Shown here: one piece after another, positions 43,424 to 52,801 of the stretch | Numbering within the stretch: position 1 is the first letter of the stretch | How the letters are laid out: every line of letters starts with the position of its first letter | NCBI RefSeq assembly: GCF_005876955.1 | Contig: NZ_SSCL01000002.1 | Span: forward strand, 1 to 64,000 | DNA: 64,000 nucleotides | Reading direction: 5' to 3' | Source: Sinomonas gamaensis | GTDB lineage: Bacteria; Actinomycetota; Actinomycetes; Actinomycetales; Micrococcaceae | The notes under the pieces: model-generated | Databases searched by the model: none | What the model was told of the DNA's origin: nothing | What the model saw: only the letters and a program-made list of their open reading frames with translations | Program-made: the position numbers and the translations under genes

Positions 43424-44194
43424 TCAGGGGGCGGTGGCGAGCTGGGCGCCTCCGCAGACGTGGAGGACTTCGCCGGTGATGAAGGAGGCCTTTGCGCTGG
43501 CGAGGAATTCGACGGCGTCGACGATGTCCTCGGCAGTGGCGAGTCTTCCCAGCGGGGACATTCTGGTGTGGCGCTCGGTGAAGGCGGCGAACTCCTCTTC
43601 AGTCCTTCCTCCTCTGGTGAACGGTGTGGCGACCATGCTGGGGGCTACGGCGTTGGCGGTCACGCCGAGTGGTCCGAGTTCGACGGCGAGGGAGCGGGTC
43701 AGTCCCACGATTCCGGCTTTGGAGGTGACGTAGGCCGTTGGTCCTCCTGCGAGCCAGGTCCGGGAGGTGATGTTGACGATCCGGCCGCTGCGGGTGGCTT
43801 GCCATATCGGAAGGGCTGCCTGGCACAGTGCCATCGGCGCGCGGAGGTTCACGGCCATGGTTGAGTCCCATTCTTCCGTCGCCGTCCGCTCGAGGGACGT
43901 CTTGGGGTTGAAGGCGGCGTTGTTGACGAGGCGGTCGAGACGGCCGTACCGCTGGCCCACGTCCGCCATCGATTCTCGGATCGATGCCTGCTCGGTGAGG
44001 TTGACGGTGTGGGCTTCGACGTGGGATCCGGTGGCCTCGGCGATTCGCTGGGCTTGGTCTCGGGCGGCTTCGGCGTTGTTGTCGAAGATGAGCACGGTGT
44101 CGCCGTTGCTGGCGAGACGGTGGGCGATGGCCGAGCCGAGGGCGCCGGCGCCGCCGGTCACCAGCGATACGGGGGTCGGGTGCTGGGTTGTCAT
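43424..44194 (-). CDS. Short-chain dehydrogenase/reductase
   Basis: 256 residues. Cofactor motif TGGAGALGSAIAHRL, DNN after the second strand (pointing to NAD+), NNAAFNP, the catalytic Ser in ITSRTW and YxxxK in AYVTSKAGIVGLTRSLA. Full-length classical SDR. It lies 27 bp downstream of the TIM-barrel gene and 42 bp upstream of the MHS transporter on the same strand. It likely oxidises a hydroxyl of the imported acid; the exact substrate cannot be read from sequence. Confidence 0.88.
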   Translation of the reverse strand: MTTQHPTPVSLVTGGAGALGSAIAHRLASNGDTVLIFDNNAEAARDQAQRIAEATGSHVEAHTVNLTEQASIRESMADVGQRYGRLDRLVNNAAFNPKTSLERTATEEWDSTMAVNLRAPMALCQAALPIWQATRSGRIVNITSRTWLAGGPTAYVTSKAGIVGLTRSLAVELGPLGVTANAVAPSMVATPFTRGGRTEEEFAAFTERHTRMSPLGRLATAEDIVDAVEFLASAKASFITGEVLHVCGGAQLATAP

Positions 44195-44221
44195 GCTGGT
44201 CCTTTGTTCGTTCGGGGAAGG

Positions 44222-45073
44222 TCAGGCGGTCTGTGCCAGATGGTCTGAGAAGGCGGCTCTTGTGCGGAGGTACTTGGAGTTGTAGTGCAGCTTGTCCGGG
44301 TCTGAGCGGGAGGTGCTGAAGTCCTCGACCGAGATCCAGCCGGTGTAGTCGTACTGCTGGAGGAGGCGCAGTAGCCTGTCGACGTCGACGATGCCTCGGT
44401 CCAGCTCGGTCCACTGGTGCTTCCATGGGCCGCCCGCTGCATCTGGGTAGAAGGCGGCATTCTTCAGGTGGATGTGGGCAAGCAGAGGGCCAAGCATCTG
44501 CAGTGCCATCTCGTGGTCTTCGTATCCCTCCACCACAAGGTTGCCCACGTCATAGATGACCCCGACCCGGGTCGGCGGGAGGTGCCCCACCATCTGGCGT
44601 GCCAATGAGGCGCTGGGGCAGATGGAGCGCTGGTGGATCTCCAGAAGTGCCTTGACACCGTAGGACCCGGCCAGCGCGGCGGCCTGGTCGAAGAACGCAC
44701 GGCCCTGATCGAAGAGGGCGTGGAACCCCTCCGGGCCCATCCACGGGGCCCGCAGCCGCACGGCCGGAACGTCGTTGCACTTGGCCATCGCCATCAAGCG
44801 CTCGACCGTTTCCAGGTCGCCTGTCTCGATGTAGGGCGCCAGCGCGATGACCTCGAGGCCGGCATCCCGGCTGGCTTCGCACACCTTGGCGACCTCATCC
44901 TCGTGGGGCCGGACGGTGCACCTGTTGTTCCCGAGGAAGTCGGGGGAACCGGAGTCTCCGACGTCATCTGAGACGCGCCATTCGACCCCTGAATACCCTG
45001 ATTGTGATGCGACGGCGATCGCCTCCTCGGGGGACAGGGACGGCAGGCATGCCGAATAGAAGCCGAGCTTCAT
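44222..45073 (-). CDS. Xylose isomerase-like TIM-barrel protein (isomerase/dehydratase)
   Basis: 283 residues from ATG 45073 with strong ribosome binding site caaggag. AP-endonuclease-2/TIM-barrel fold: GYSGVEWRVSDD, VRLRAPWMGPEGF, ALLEIHQRSICPS with metal ligand Glu, VGVIYDVGNLVVEG, AHIHLKNAAF and WISVEDFSTS. The ordered Glu/Asp/His/Glu ligands fit a divalent-metal isomerase, epimerase or 3-dehydroshikimate dehydratase. The shikimate-type neighbours make the dehydratase attractive, but it is not proven. First gene of the minus-strand operon, divergent from the LysR. Confidence 0.8.
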   Translation of the reverse strand: MKLGFYSACLPSLSPEEAIAVASQSGYSGVEWRVSDDVGDSGSPDFLGNNRCTVRPHEDEVAKVCEASRDAGLEVIALAPYIETGDLETVERLMAMAKCNDVPAVRLRAPWMGPEGFHALFDQGRAFFDQAAALAGSYGVKALLEIHQRSICPSASLARQMVGHLPPTRVGVIYDVGNLVVEGYEDHEMALQMLGPLLAHIHLKNAAFYPDAAGGPWKHQWTELDRGIVDVDRLLRLLQQYDYTGWISVEDFSTSRSDPDKLHYNSKYLRTRAAFSDHLAQTA

Positions 45074-45217
45074 GATTCTCCTTGAAATTGCGGGGGAGAG
45101 GCCTGGGCGTCTCGCTTTCCGTCCTTCCATTAGAGACGGAGGTCACCTTGGGCGTCCAAGGCCCATCGCGTACACCGGCTATGCTTCAGGTGGATAACTG
45201 GCGCACGGGGAGGCCCG

Positions 45218-46159
45218 ATGGAGTTCAGGCAGCTGCAGTACTTCCTGGCGATTGCCGAGGAGGGATCTATCAACCGGGCCGCCGACCGGCTGCTGGTCTC
45301 CCAGCCGTCCCTGAGCAGGCAGCTCCATTCCCTGGAGCGACAGCTTGGGCACTCATTGGTCTCGAGGACGGCACGGGGGATCTCGCTCACCCCGGCCGGC
45401 CACGCCCTGCTGCAGCACGCACGCAGGATCCTCGCCCTCGAGGCGGCCACGCCCGAGGTGCTGGCAGAAGGGCTCCCTGCCCGGGAGGTGGTCTCAATCG
45501 GCGTCCCCCCTGGGACTCCGGCGGACTGGCTGGTCGGGTTGGTGAGGGAGCTGAAGGAAGGCGAGTCCGCCTGCGCGCCGACACTGATCGAGGCGAACAG
45601 CTCCGTCCAGCTGCGAATGCTCCGGGAGGGCCGGCTGGATCTGGCGATGGTCCATCAGCAGCCGCCGAGCGAATACTCGTCCTGGAGGATCGGCCAGGAA
45701 TCCTTCGGGCTGGCTGTGAGGCCCAACAGCCCCTTGGCGGCCCAGGCCGTCCTCACCGTCGGGTCCCTGGACAGCCTGCGCGTGCTGGTGCACTCGAGGG
45801 ATCAGGTGCCAACACAGCAGGAGGGCCTCATCCGCGCTGCCCTGGACGCGGGGGTGCAGCCCAAGTGGCAGTTCGCGCAGTTCGTGGAGCATGCGTTGGC
45901 CAGCGCCGAGGCCGCGGACGCGGATGCGGTCCTCGTCTCCCGCTACACCGCGGAGCGGCAGCTTCCCGGCTGGGTGTGGCACCCCATCTCCGCGCTGCCC
46001 ATCGAGATGACGACCTGGCTCGTCTCCCAGCCTCGGACGAGAGCAGCGGTGGAGGCGGCGGCGGCCGTCGTCGTCGGATACGAGAAGCGCAAGGTGTCTA
46101 GGGGAGCTGCATCTGGCGAAGGCCAAAAGGTCCGCCAGGACTCTGTCCCAGTCAGGTGA
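45218..46159 (+). CDS. LysR-family transcriptional regulator
   Basis: 313 residues. The N-terminal winged helix is textbook: FRQLQYFLAIAEEGSINRAA, LLVSQPSLSRQLHSLERQLG, SRTARGISLTPAGHALL. An effector-binding domain follows (RLDLAMVHQQPP). It is divergent from the TIM-barrel operon with 144 bp between starts, the usual arrangement for control of the neighbour by binding a T-N11-A-type site. The C-terminal 25 residues are charged and dispensable-looking. Confidence 0.9.
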   Translation: MEFRQLQYFLAIAEEGSINRAADRLLVSQPSLSRQLHSLERQLGHSLVSRTARGISLTPAGHALLQHARRILALEAATPEVLAEGLPAREVVSIGVPPGTPADWLVGLVRELKEGESACAPTLIEANSSVQLRMLREGRLDLAMVHQQPPSEYSSWRIGQESFGLAVRPNSPLAAQAVLTVGSLDSLRVLVHSRDQVPTQQEGLIRAALDAGVQPKWQFAQFVEHALASAEAADADAVLVSRYTAERQLPGWVWHPISALPIEMTTWLVSQPRTRAAVEAAAAVVVGYEKRKVSRGAASGEGQKVRQDSVPVR

Positions 46160-46381
46160 ATCAGGTCGGGGAATCTGATCGTCGGCGAAAAGGCCAAGGC
46201 TGGGAGGCTGCGAGGTTCGGAGCCGAGGATCCGGAGGATCTTGGGACCTCTTGGGGGCTGCCGGACGTGGCATGGCCAGCAGGACCGCCCGCGGCAGACG
46301 GATCGAGGCGGAAGGCGGAAGATGCCGCCACGGATCGGGGGTCCAACGCCGATCCGTGGCAAGCATCGCCCTGATCGTCGG

Positions 46382-47995
46382 CTACCGGGGCGGCGGGAGG
46401 TACCCGAAGCGGCGTTCGGGGGTGAGGGCCCCGAGGCTGGGCCACTCTGTCTCCACGCCCAGGGCGGCCAGTGATCGGCGGAGGTCCTCGAGCCGGCGCG
46501 GATCCGAGCGCACCTGCCGCGGGGCGGAGGCTGTGGAGAGGCAGAAGGCCGCCAGGGCTCCGGCGGCTTCCCCCACGGACCATTCGATGGGATGGACGCG
46601 GTACGCGCCGTTGGTCAGGTGGGTCGTCCCCATCGCCTTGCCGGCGGCGAGGACGTTCTCGGCCCTCTGGGGGATCAGGGCGCCGAGCGGGACCTGGAAC
46701 GGCCAGGTGTCCAGGTCCAGGGTGTTCCTGCCCGAGCTGGAGGGGTGCAGGTCCATCCGGTACGCGCCGACGCCGACGCTGTCCTTGAACGGCTCCGCCC
46801 CGTCGAGCCCGGCACGCGCGGCGACGCCGATATGCTGTTCGAGCACGGTGAACTCTGCCTTGATCCTCCTCCCTTCCCGGATGTAGGGCAGCATCGCCAG
46901 GCCGTCGGGGGTCCCGGTGACCTCGCCGTGGGGCCGCAGTTCCGGGTACCCGGTCCCGCCGTCGTGGCGGGGCGCCTCGGTCTGCATCCAGTAGATGAAG
47001 GAGAGGGTGAACTCGCGGGCCTCGGCCAGGGCGGTCCCCGCGCCTTCCTCGGAGCCGAGGAGGGGGATCTGCCAGTAGTCCATCATCGGCCAGGCGGCGA
47101 TGGTGGTGTCCGATTCCCAGCCGTCTTCCATCTGGCTGGCAGCCAGTGCGCGTCGGGCGTGCCAGAGGTCGTAGTGGATCTCGCCGTCCTGGGAGCTGGC
47201 CAGGAACAGGGGCCGGTGCCGGGGCTGGTGGGTGACGTAGTCCGAGACGTCCCAGCCGAGCAGCGGGCCCGGCCAGAAGTCGGGCTGGTACGAGCGCCAT
47301 CTGTCGTAGGCGCCCGGCTTGTCGATGATGTTCTCGGTGTGCGGGGAGAGCCGCAGGGCCGCAGCCCAGGTGATCGCCTGCTGGTCTGTCGGGTCCGACT
47401 CGCCGGGCAGGGCGTGGGGCTCGCCGGTCTCTGCTGTGCTCTCGGCGCCGATCACGTGCTCGACGCCTGCGGCGGCGACCAGATCGCCGAGATCTGTTGT
47501 GTCCAGGAAGTACTCGGCCTCGAGGACCTTCTCCTCGCCGTCGTCGCTTCGCACCCTGACCGATCTGGTGTGGTCGCCCGTGGTCTCGGCCTCGACGATC
47601 CGCCAGCCTCGCAGCACCTCGATTAGGCCCCGGCTGCGCCACGGGGCGAGCATCTGCTCGATGACGAGCCCGGCGACGAAGGGCTCGTGCGAGAGCGGGC
47701 CGATGTTCCCCAGCCCCGGGTTGAGGCGGGGCGCCGAGCGGGACTGGGCGTTCAGGGGGTAGTGGTCCCGGTAGAAGGCGCGCACCCCGTTGCGGAACTG
47801 CCGGTAGGTCTCGGTGCACCCGGTCATCTCGATCCAGGGGTGCTCGTCCGGTGGGATTGCCTGGCTGGAGACCTGGCCGCCGAGCCAGCTGCACTCGGAG
47901 ACGATGATGCTTGGCACCCCGAGCCTCGCCGCGGAGAGGCTGGCTGCTATCGCGCCGAGTCCTCCGCCGATGATGACGATCTTCTTCGCGCCCAT
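46382..47995 (-). CDS. FAD-dependent oxidoreductase (FAD_oxidored family)
   Basis: 537 residues from ATG 47995. FAD motif KKIVIIGGGLGAIAASLSAA, followed by SECSWLGGQVSSQAIPPDEH. TDLGDLVAAAGVEHVIG and FQVPLGALIPQRAENVLAAG with KAMGTTHLTNGAYRVHP close the FAD site. The fold resembles FAD-dependent enzymes that oxidise or dehydrogenate cyclic alcohols and acids. It starts 2 bp after the stop of the MHS transporter gene and so shares its mRNA. Substrate not identifiable; a hydroaromatic or sugar acid is likely. Confidence 0.8.
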   Translation of the reverse strand: MGAKKIVIIGGGLGAIAASLSAARLGVPSIIVSECSWLGGQVSSQAIPPDEHPWIEMTGCTETYRQFRNGVRAFYRDHYPLNAQSRSAPRLNPGLGNIGPLSHEPFVAGLVIEQMLAPWRSRGLIEVLRGWRIVEAETTGDHTRSVRVRSDDGEEKVLEAEYFLDTTDLGDLVAAAGVEHVIGAESTAETGEPHALPGESDPTDQQAITWAAALRLSPHTENIIDKPGAYDRWRSYQPDFWPGPLLGWDVSDYVTHQPRHRPLFLASSQDGEIHYDLWHARRALAASQMEDGWESDTTIAAWPMMDYWQIPLLGSEEGAGTALAEAREFTLSFIYWMQTEAPRHDGGTGYPELRPHGEVTGTPDGLAMLPYIREGRRIKAEFTVLEQHIGVAARAGLDGAEPFKDSVGVGAYRMDLHPSSSGRNTLDLDTWPFQVPLGALIPQRAENVLAAGKAMGTTHLTNGAYRVHPIEWSVGEAAGALAAFCLSTASAPRQVRSDPRRLEDLRRSLAALGVETEWPSLGALTPERRFGYLPPPR

Positions 47996-47997
47996 CC

Positions 47998-49366
47998 TCA
48001 GCCGATCGTGCGGGGGAGTTCGCTGTCTGCGGCGGCCTGGTCCCGCTCTGTGACCGGGTGCACGAGCCGCTGGGTCTCCGGGCCGATCCAGACGCAGAAG
48101 AACGCGATTCCGACGAAGACGAGCATGAACACGGCCACGCTCCAGTAGGAGCCGGAGGCGACCAGCAGCGAGGTGGCGATGACCGGGGTGAAGCCGGCCA
48201 GGGGATCGGAGATGGTCCGGGCGGTCGTGACGGCGCTGCTGCGGATGCGCGGGTCGAACAGCTCGGCCAGGTACGCCCCGGAGACTGAGAGGATGACCTT
48301 GACCCCGAAGCCGTAGGAGAGCACCAGGGCGAGCACGACGAGCAGGGGAGACCTGCTCCCCAGGAGCCAGAAGAAGGGGAAGGCGAACGCTGCCAGGAAC
48401 CCGAGCCCGGCGAGGTAGACGGGGCGCCGTCCGAAGCGGTCGCACAGGTGCCCGGCCAGGGGGATGACAGCCAGGCCGACGAGGTTCGCGGCCATGACTC
48501 CGGTCAGCCCGACGGTGGCGGGCAGGTGGAGCGCCTCGGTGCAGTAGGTCAGTGCGAAGACGTTGTACAGCTGGCCGCCGACGGCATCGGCGGAGCGTGC
48601 GCCGGTGGCGATGAGCAGGTTGCGCGGGTGGGTCTTGAGCATCTGCCGGAACGGGGCGCGCACCACCTTGTCCTCGGACAGGAGGGCCTTGAACTCGGGG
48701 GATTCGTCCACCCGCAGGCGCAGGTAGAGCCCCACGGCGACCAGGGAGAAGCCGAGGATGAAGGGCAGCCTCCAGCCCCAGGCGTTGAAGGCCGCCGCGG
48801 GCAGGAGCGAGAGGGCCGCGTAGGCGCCGGTCCCCCAGGAGGATCCCGAGGGAGACGCCCAGGGCCGGCAGGCTCCCGACGAGGCCCCGCCGACGGTTGC
48901 TGGAGTATTCGGCGACCATCGTGATCGCGCCCCCGTATTCCGCGCCGGCGCCCACGCTCTGGACGAGGCGCAGGAGGACCAGCAGGACCGGGGCCCCGAC
49001 GCCGATCTGGGCGTAGGTCGGCAGCAGCCCGATCCCTCCGGTCGCGATTCCCATGGCTACCAGGCTGATCACCAGGACCCGCTTGCGCCCGATCGTGTCC
49101 CCGAACCGGCTCAGGATGATCCCGCCGATGGGCTTGAGGATGAAGCCGATCCCGTAGGTGACGAAGGCCGCGAGGGTCCCGGACATCGGGTCCAGGGAGG
49201 GGAAGAAGACCTTGCCGAGCACCAGGGTGGCGGCCGTGCCGTACACGTAGAAGTCGTACCACTCAAGGACGGTGCCGACCGTGCTGGCCGCCACCGCCTT
49301 CCGGACGGCGGATGGCGGTGCGGCCACGCTGCCGCGGCGGCTCGCAGAGCCGGAAGGAGATGACAT
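47998..49366 (-). pseudogene. MHS-family transporter with one frameshift in a G run
   Basis: From ATG 49366 (MSSPSGSASRRGSV) the first frame shows the MHS signature GTVLEWYDFYVYGTAATLVL and SRFGDTIGRKRVLV, up to LGVSLGILLG near 48835. There one extra G in a G5 run shifts the frame. The second frame resumes with MGLYLRLRVDESPEFKALLS, GHLCDRFGRRPVYL and runs to 47998. All 12 segments are present across the two frames. One corrected base would give an intact 455-residue carrier, so a homopolymer error or phase-variable tract is possible. Confidence 0.85.
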
Positions 49367-49469
49367 GGGATCGCTTTCCGCTAGGGGGACAAGGGTTTGG
49401 GCCGGGACCCGGCGGCAGTCTTTGCCGCAGCGGCCGGGGCGAGCTCGGCTCGTTCTGTTTGTTCCATCT

Positions 49470-49487
49470 GATGGAATGGATTCCATC
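49470..49487. promoter_or_regulatory. Palindromic operator between MHS transporter and IclR
   Basis: gatggaat-gg-attccatc: perfect 8-bp arms around a 2-bp centre. It lies 104 bp upstream of the transporter start and 142 bp upstream of the IclR start, between divergent genes. IclR proteins bind such AT-containing palindromes. A near copy lies at 54994-55011 beside the paralogous IclR gene. Confidence 0.6.
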
Positions 49488-49629
49488 GAGTGGTGTCGTC
49501 TAAGTCTCACCGGCGGCCTCGGCCCTTGTCAATAGAAGGAGTCCGAGCGGCAGGGGATCCTCGCCCTGCTTGGGGGAGCGGGAGTGGTGCTGATTGCCTT
49601 GTGGGGGGCGTCTCGGCCATACTGCTCGC

Positions 49630-50451
49630 GTGCCGGTGAATGAAAAGGACTCCGTGGAGCGGAGCGCTGTGATCGCAAGGGCCGCGGATGTCCTCTTCGC
49701 CTTCTCCGCAGACCGCCCCCATCTGAGCCTGGGCGAGATCGTCAAGCGGGCGTCACTGCCGCCGAGCACCGTCCGGCGCCTCCTCGTCCAGCTGACGGCC
49801 GCGGGCCTGGTCGAGCAGGACGACTCGACCCGGCTGTACTCGCTGAGCCTCCGGCTCGCCCGGCTTGGTGCCGTGGCGCTGGGGAGCATGGACATCGTCG
49901 CGCGTGCCGCACCGGTCATGCGGGAGCTGAGCGCGGAGGCCAACGAGGCGGTCCTCCTCGGGCAGCTCTCGGCCCAGGGAGTGGTCTACCTTTCCGTGGT
50001 CCAGCCCGCCTCTGAGGTGCGGATCTCCACTCAGGCCGGCGACATCCGGCCGGCTCACAGCACCTCGATCGGGAAGGCGCTGCTGGCATCGCTCGGCCAG
50101 GGCGAGCTCGAGGCCTGGCTCGCCTCGCACTCCCTCGAGGAGGGGACGAAGAACGCGCCCAAGACGAAGGACAGGCTGCTGGCGGACTTGGAGGGCGCGA
50201 GGGCGCGCGGCTACGCGATCAACGACAGGGAATCGAGCTCGGAGTTCGCCTCGGTGGCCGCGCCGGTCGTGGACCACGAAGGCAGGACCGTGGCGGCGTT
50301 GGCAATATCGTCCCCGGCGTACCGGGTCCCCCCGGAGCGGATCGACGAGCTGGGCCGACGGGTCGTCGCGGCCGCGGCCAGGCTGACCGGCCAGCTCGGC
50401 GGGGTCACCGCAGGCGTCCGCCCCGTGGAGCAGGACGGGCGCCGCGCCTGA
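49630..50451 (+). CDS. IclR-family transcriptional regulator (copy 1)
   Basis: 273 residues from GTG 49630 (VPVNEKDSVERS). Winged-helix domain: AADVLFAFSADRPHLSLGEI, VKRASLPPSTVRRLLVQLTA. Effector domain: GQLSAQGVVYLSVVQ, RPAHSTSIGKALLASL, GYAINDRESSSEFASVAAPV. Closely similar over its whole length to the IclR at 54226-55020, indicating duplication. Divergent from the MHS transporter/FAD oxidoreductase pair, which it probably represses until an acid effector is present. Confidence 0.92.
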   Translation: MPVNEKDSVERSAVIARAADVLFAFSADRPHLSLGEIVKRASLPPSTVRRLLVQLTAAGLVEQDDSTRLYSLSLRLARLGAVALGSMDIVARAAPVMRELSAEANEAVLLGQLSAQGVVYLSVVQPASEVRISTQAGDIRPAHSTSIGKALLASLGQGELEAWLASHSLEEGTKNAPKTKDRLLADLEGARARGYAINDRESSSEFASVAAPVVDHEGRTVAALAISSPAYRVPPERIDELGRRVVAAAARLTGQLGGVTAGVRPVEQDGRRA

Positions 50452-50549
50452 GGCGGTAGTGGCCCCGGCGACGCAGTCGACGCTGCGCCGCCTGAGGCCT
50501 TGGCGTCGAAGCGGGTCGAACCCACGGCTGCCTGCCGGGCTCGCCGCGG

Positions 50550-51425
50550 CTATCCCTGGGTGCCCTTGGTCAGTGCGAGGAAATGCGACCGCATTCGCGT
50601 GCGGTCCGGGTCGAGCCCGGTGATGAGCCGGAAGGCGTCGACTGCCTGCCCGACGGCCATGTGCCCGCCGTCGAGCACTCGGCAGCCTTTGGCCCGGGCG
50701 GCCTCCACGAGTTCGGTCTCGAGGGGGACGTAGATGATCTCCGCCACCCATTGGGAGGGGCGGATCAGGCGGGTGTCGATGGGCGTGCCGGGGTGCAGGT
50801 TCATCCCGACGGGGGTGGTGTTCACGATTCCGTCGGCGGAGGCAAGCGCATCGGGGAGGGAGTCTGGGCGGAGGGCGACGACCTCGTGCCGGGGGAAGGC
50901 AGCTTCCAGCGAGCGGGCGAGCTCGCCCGACCTGGCGGCGTCTAGGTCGTAGACGCCCAGGCTCTTTGCTCCCAGTGCCAGCAGGGCGGCGGCAACTGCC
51001 GAGCCGGCGCCCCCGGCGCCCAGCTGGACGACGCGGTCGGCCGTGATGTCGGGGAGCCCGTCCTGCATCGCGGCCGTGAAGCCGCTGTAGTCGGTGTTGT
51101 GGCCGACGAGACGGCGGTCTCGGATCAGGACTGTGTTCACGGCGCCCAGGGCGGCGGCCTCAGGACTGAGCTCGTCCAGGTGGGGGATTGCGACCTGCTT
51201 GCAGGGGTGGGTGATGTTGAAGGCGTTGAAGCCCAGGTCGCGCCCGGCCCGCAGGAGGTGTCCGACGTCCTCCGGGGGCCGTGCGATGACGCCCAGGTCG
51301 ATGGGCCGGTAGAGGTAGTCGATGCCGTGGTGCCTGGCCTCTTCCTCGTGGAGGGCTGGGGTGAGGCTGCGGGTGGTCCCGTCCCCGATCAGGCCCACGA
51401 GGTAGCTTTCGGCGGTGGTGCTCAT
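50550..51425 (-). CDS. aroE: Shikimate/quinate dehydrogenase-type enzyme
   Basis: 291 residues from ATG 51425. Substrate-binding motif TRSLTPALHEEEA, catalytic Lys in FNITHPCKQVAIPHLD and catalytic Asp in GHNTDYSGF. The nucleotide motif GAGGAGSAVAAALLALG is followed by YDLDAARS, an acidic residue favouring NAD+ over NADP+, typical of catabolic quinate/shikimate dehydrogenases. The start overlaps the stop of the FAD oxidoreductase gene (ATGA). Operon order is IclR, DctA, FAD oxidoreductase, this enzyme; it would interconvert shikimate or quinate and the dehydro form for degradation. Confidence 0.88.
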   Translation of the reverse strand: MSTTAESYLVGLIGDGTTRSLTPALHEEEARHHGIDYLYRPIDLGVIARPPEDVGHLLRAGRDLGFNAFNITHPCKQVAIPHLDELSPEAAALGAVNTVLIRDRRLVGHNTDYSGFTAAMQDGLPDITADRVVQLGAGGAGSAVAAALLALGAKSLGVYDLDAARSGELARSLEAAFPRHEVVALRPDSLPDALASADGIVNTTPVGMNLHPGTPIDTRLIRPSQWVAEIIYVPLETELVEAARAKGCRVLDGGHMAVGQAVDAFRLITGLDPDRTRMRSHFLALTKGTQG

Positions 51426-52801
51426 CGCGCTCCCCGTCCCGTCGTCGCCCCGGATGCGGCCTGCGCGGGAATCTGGGTGCGGTCTTCGAGGGGGTCGTCG
51501 ACGATCGCGCCGGCAGCCCGGAGGTGGTCGCGGAGGACCTGGGCCGGGAGGCGCCGGGGGGTGATTCCGCGTGCCGACGAGAGTGCGGCGGCGGCGCCTG
51601 CGGCCTCGCCGGTTGGCATGATGCCTCCCATGTGGCGCAGGCCGCCCATGGCCTCCGGGTCGGCGGAGAGGGCCCGGCCGGCGACCAGGACGTTCTCCAG
51701 GCCCCGGGGGAGGAGGCACTGGTAGGGGACGGCGAAGGGCCGCTCGGGGCTGGCGAGCCGGACGGTGTGGCCTTCGTGGACGTCGATGGGGCCTCCGCCC
51801 CAGGAGATGGCGTCCCGGGACCCGGCGCCGGTGCGGACGTCCTGGCCGGTGAGGACGTAGTCGCCGAGGACGCGGCGGGTCTCGCGGACTCCGATCCACG
51901 GGGCGATCTGGACGAGCCTGGCCTCGGCGAAGCCGGGCATGCTGTCCCGGAGGTAGTCGAGGGTGTGCGCGATCTGGCGGCGTCCTTCCTGCTCGGCCGC
52001 GGTGAGGGAGAATTCGTCGGCGCCGTCGGCTCCCTCGACCGCGCTCATCAGCAGGAACGCGTCGCCGTTGGCGGGGCTGTACGAGACCGCGAGGCTCCTG
52101 TAGAACAGCGCGCCCTGCTCGATCCCGGCCTTCACGATGCCCCGGCGGGTTTCCTTGGGGGTTGCTTCCAGCTCGGCGCGGAGGACGCCGGAGACGCGCA
52201 TCATCAGGGTCATGGGCTGCAGGGGTTCCGCGGTGTTCAGCTGGGCGGCGCCGGCCTTGAGGGCGACGGTGCCGTGGCCGGTGGCGTCGACGTAGCGCTG
52301 GGCCCGGACGGCCCCTGGGCGGGTGGGTCCCTCGTAGACGATGCCCTGGACGGCGCCGCCGGCGGCGAGGGCGTCGGTGGCGCGGGCGTGGTGGATGACT
52401 TCGATGCCGGCCTCGCGGACGAGGTCGTCCAGGACGAGCTTGAGGATCTCGGGGTCGAAGGGGTAGGTCTCGAAGGGCACCGGGTTGTCGGTGAGCTCCG
52501 CGGCGACGTAGTTCTCGAAGCCTGCCCCGCCTCCGGCTGCCTCGAGGCGCTGGGTGATCTCGTAGGCGATGCCCCCGGTGACGCGGACGTCGCGCCAGTA
52601 GAAGGCGTTCCAGGCGGCGACCATGCCGCCGGTGGCGGTGCCGCCGAGGAACCCCGCGTCCTCCAGGAGGAGGACCTTGGCCCCTGCCCGGGCGGCGGCG
52701 ACGGCGGCGCAGACCCCGGAGGGGCCCCCGCCGATGACGCCGACGTCGGCTTCCCGATGCACGGGCACCGTCCCGGCGGGGACATGGAGGGTCTGGTTCA
52801 C
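51422..52801 (-). CDS. FAD-dependent oxidoreductase (FAD_oxidored family), second type
   Basis: 459 residues from GTG 52801, overlapping the DctA stop (GTGA). FAD motif ADVGVIGGGPSGVCAAVAAA, then LLEDAGFLGGTATGGMVAAW, YVDATGHGTVALKAGA and C-terminal VPYQCLLPRGLENVLVAGRA with GEAAGAAAALS. Same broad family as the enzyme at 46382-47995 but clearly divergent. It sits between a dicarboxylate-type carrier and a shikimate dehydrogenase, suggesting oxidation or desaturation of a cyclic carboxylic acid. Substrate unknown. Confidence 0.82.
   Translation of the reverse strand: MNQTLHVPAGTVPVHREADVGVIGGGPSGVCAAVAAARAGAKVLLLEDAGFLGGTATGGMVAAWNAFYWRDVRVTGGIAYEITQRLEAAGGGAGFENYVAAELTDNPVPFETYPFDPEILKLVLDDLVREAGIEVIHHARATDALAAGGAVQGIVYEGPTRPGAVRAQRYVDATGHGTVALKAGAAQLNTAEPLQPMTLMMRVSGVLRAELEATPKETRRGIVKAGIEQGALFYRSLAVSYSPANGDAFLLMSAVEGADGADEFSLTAAEQEGRRQIAHTLDYLRDSMPGFAEARLVQIAPWIGVRETRRVLGDYVLTGQDVRTGAGSRDAISWGGGPIDVHEGHTVRLASPERPFAVPYQCLLPRGLENVLVAGRALSADPEAMGGLRHMGGIMPTGEAAGAAAALSSARGITPRRLPAQVLRDHLRAAGAIVDDPLEDRTQIPAQAASGATTGRGAR

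Noticed and set aside
50490-50545. tRNA-like T-arm motif (gtgggttcgacccgc, minus strand)
   Set aside because: No anticodon arm, D arm or acceptor stem can be folded around it; it lies between IclR and the shikimate-type dehydrogenase.
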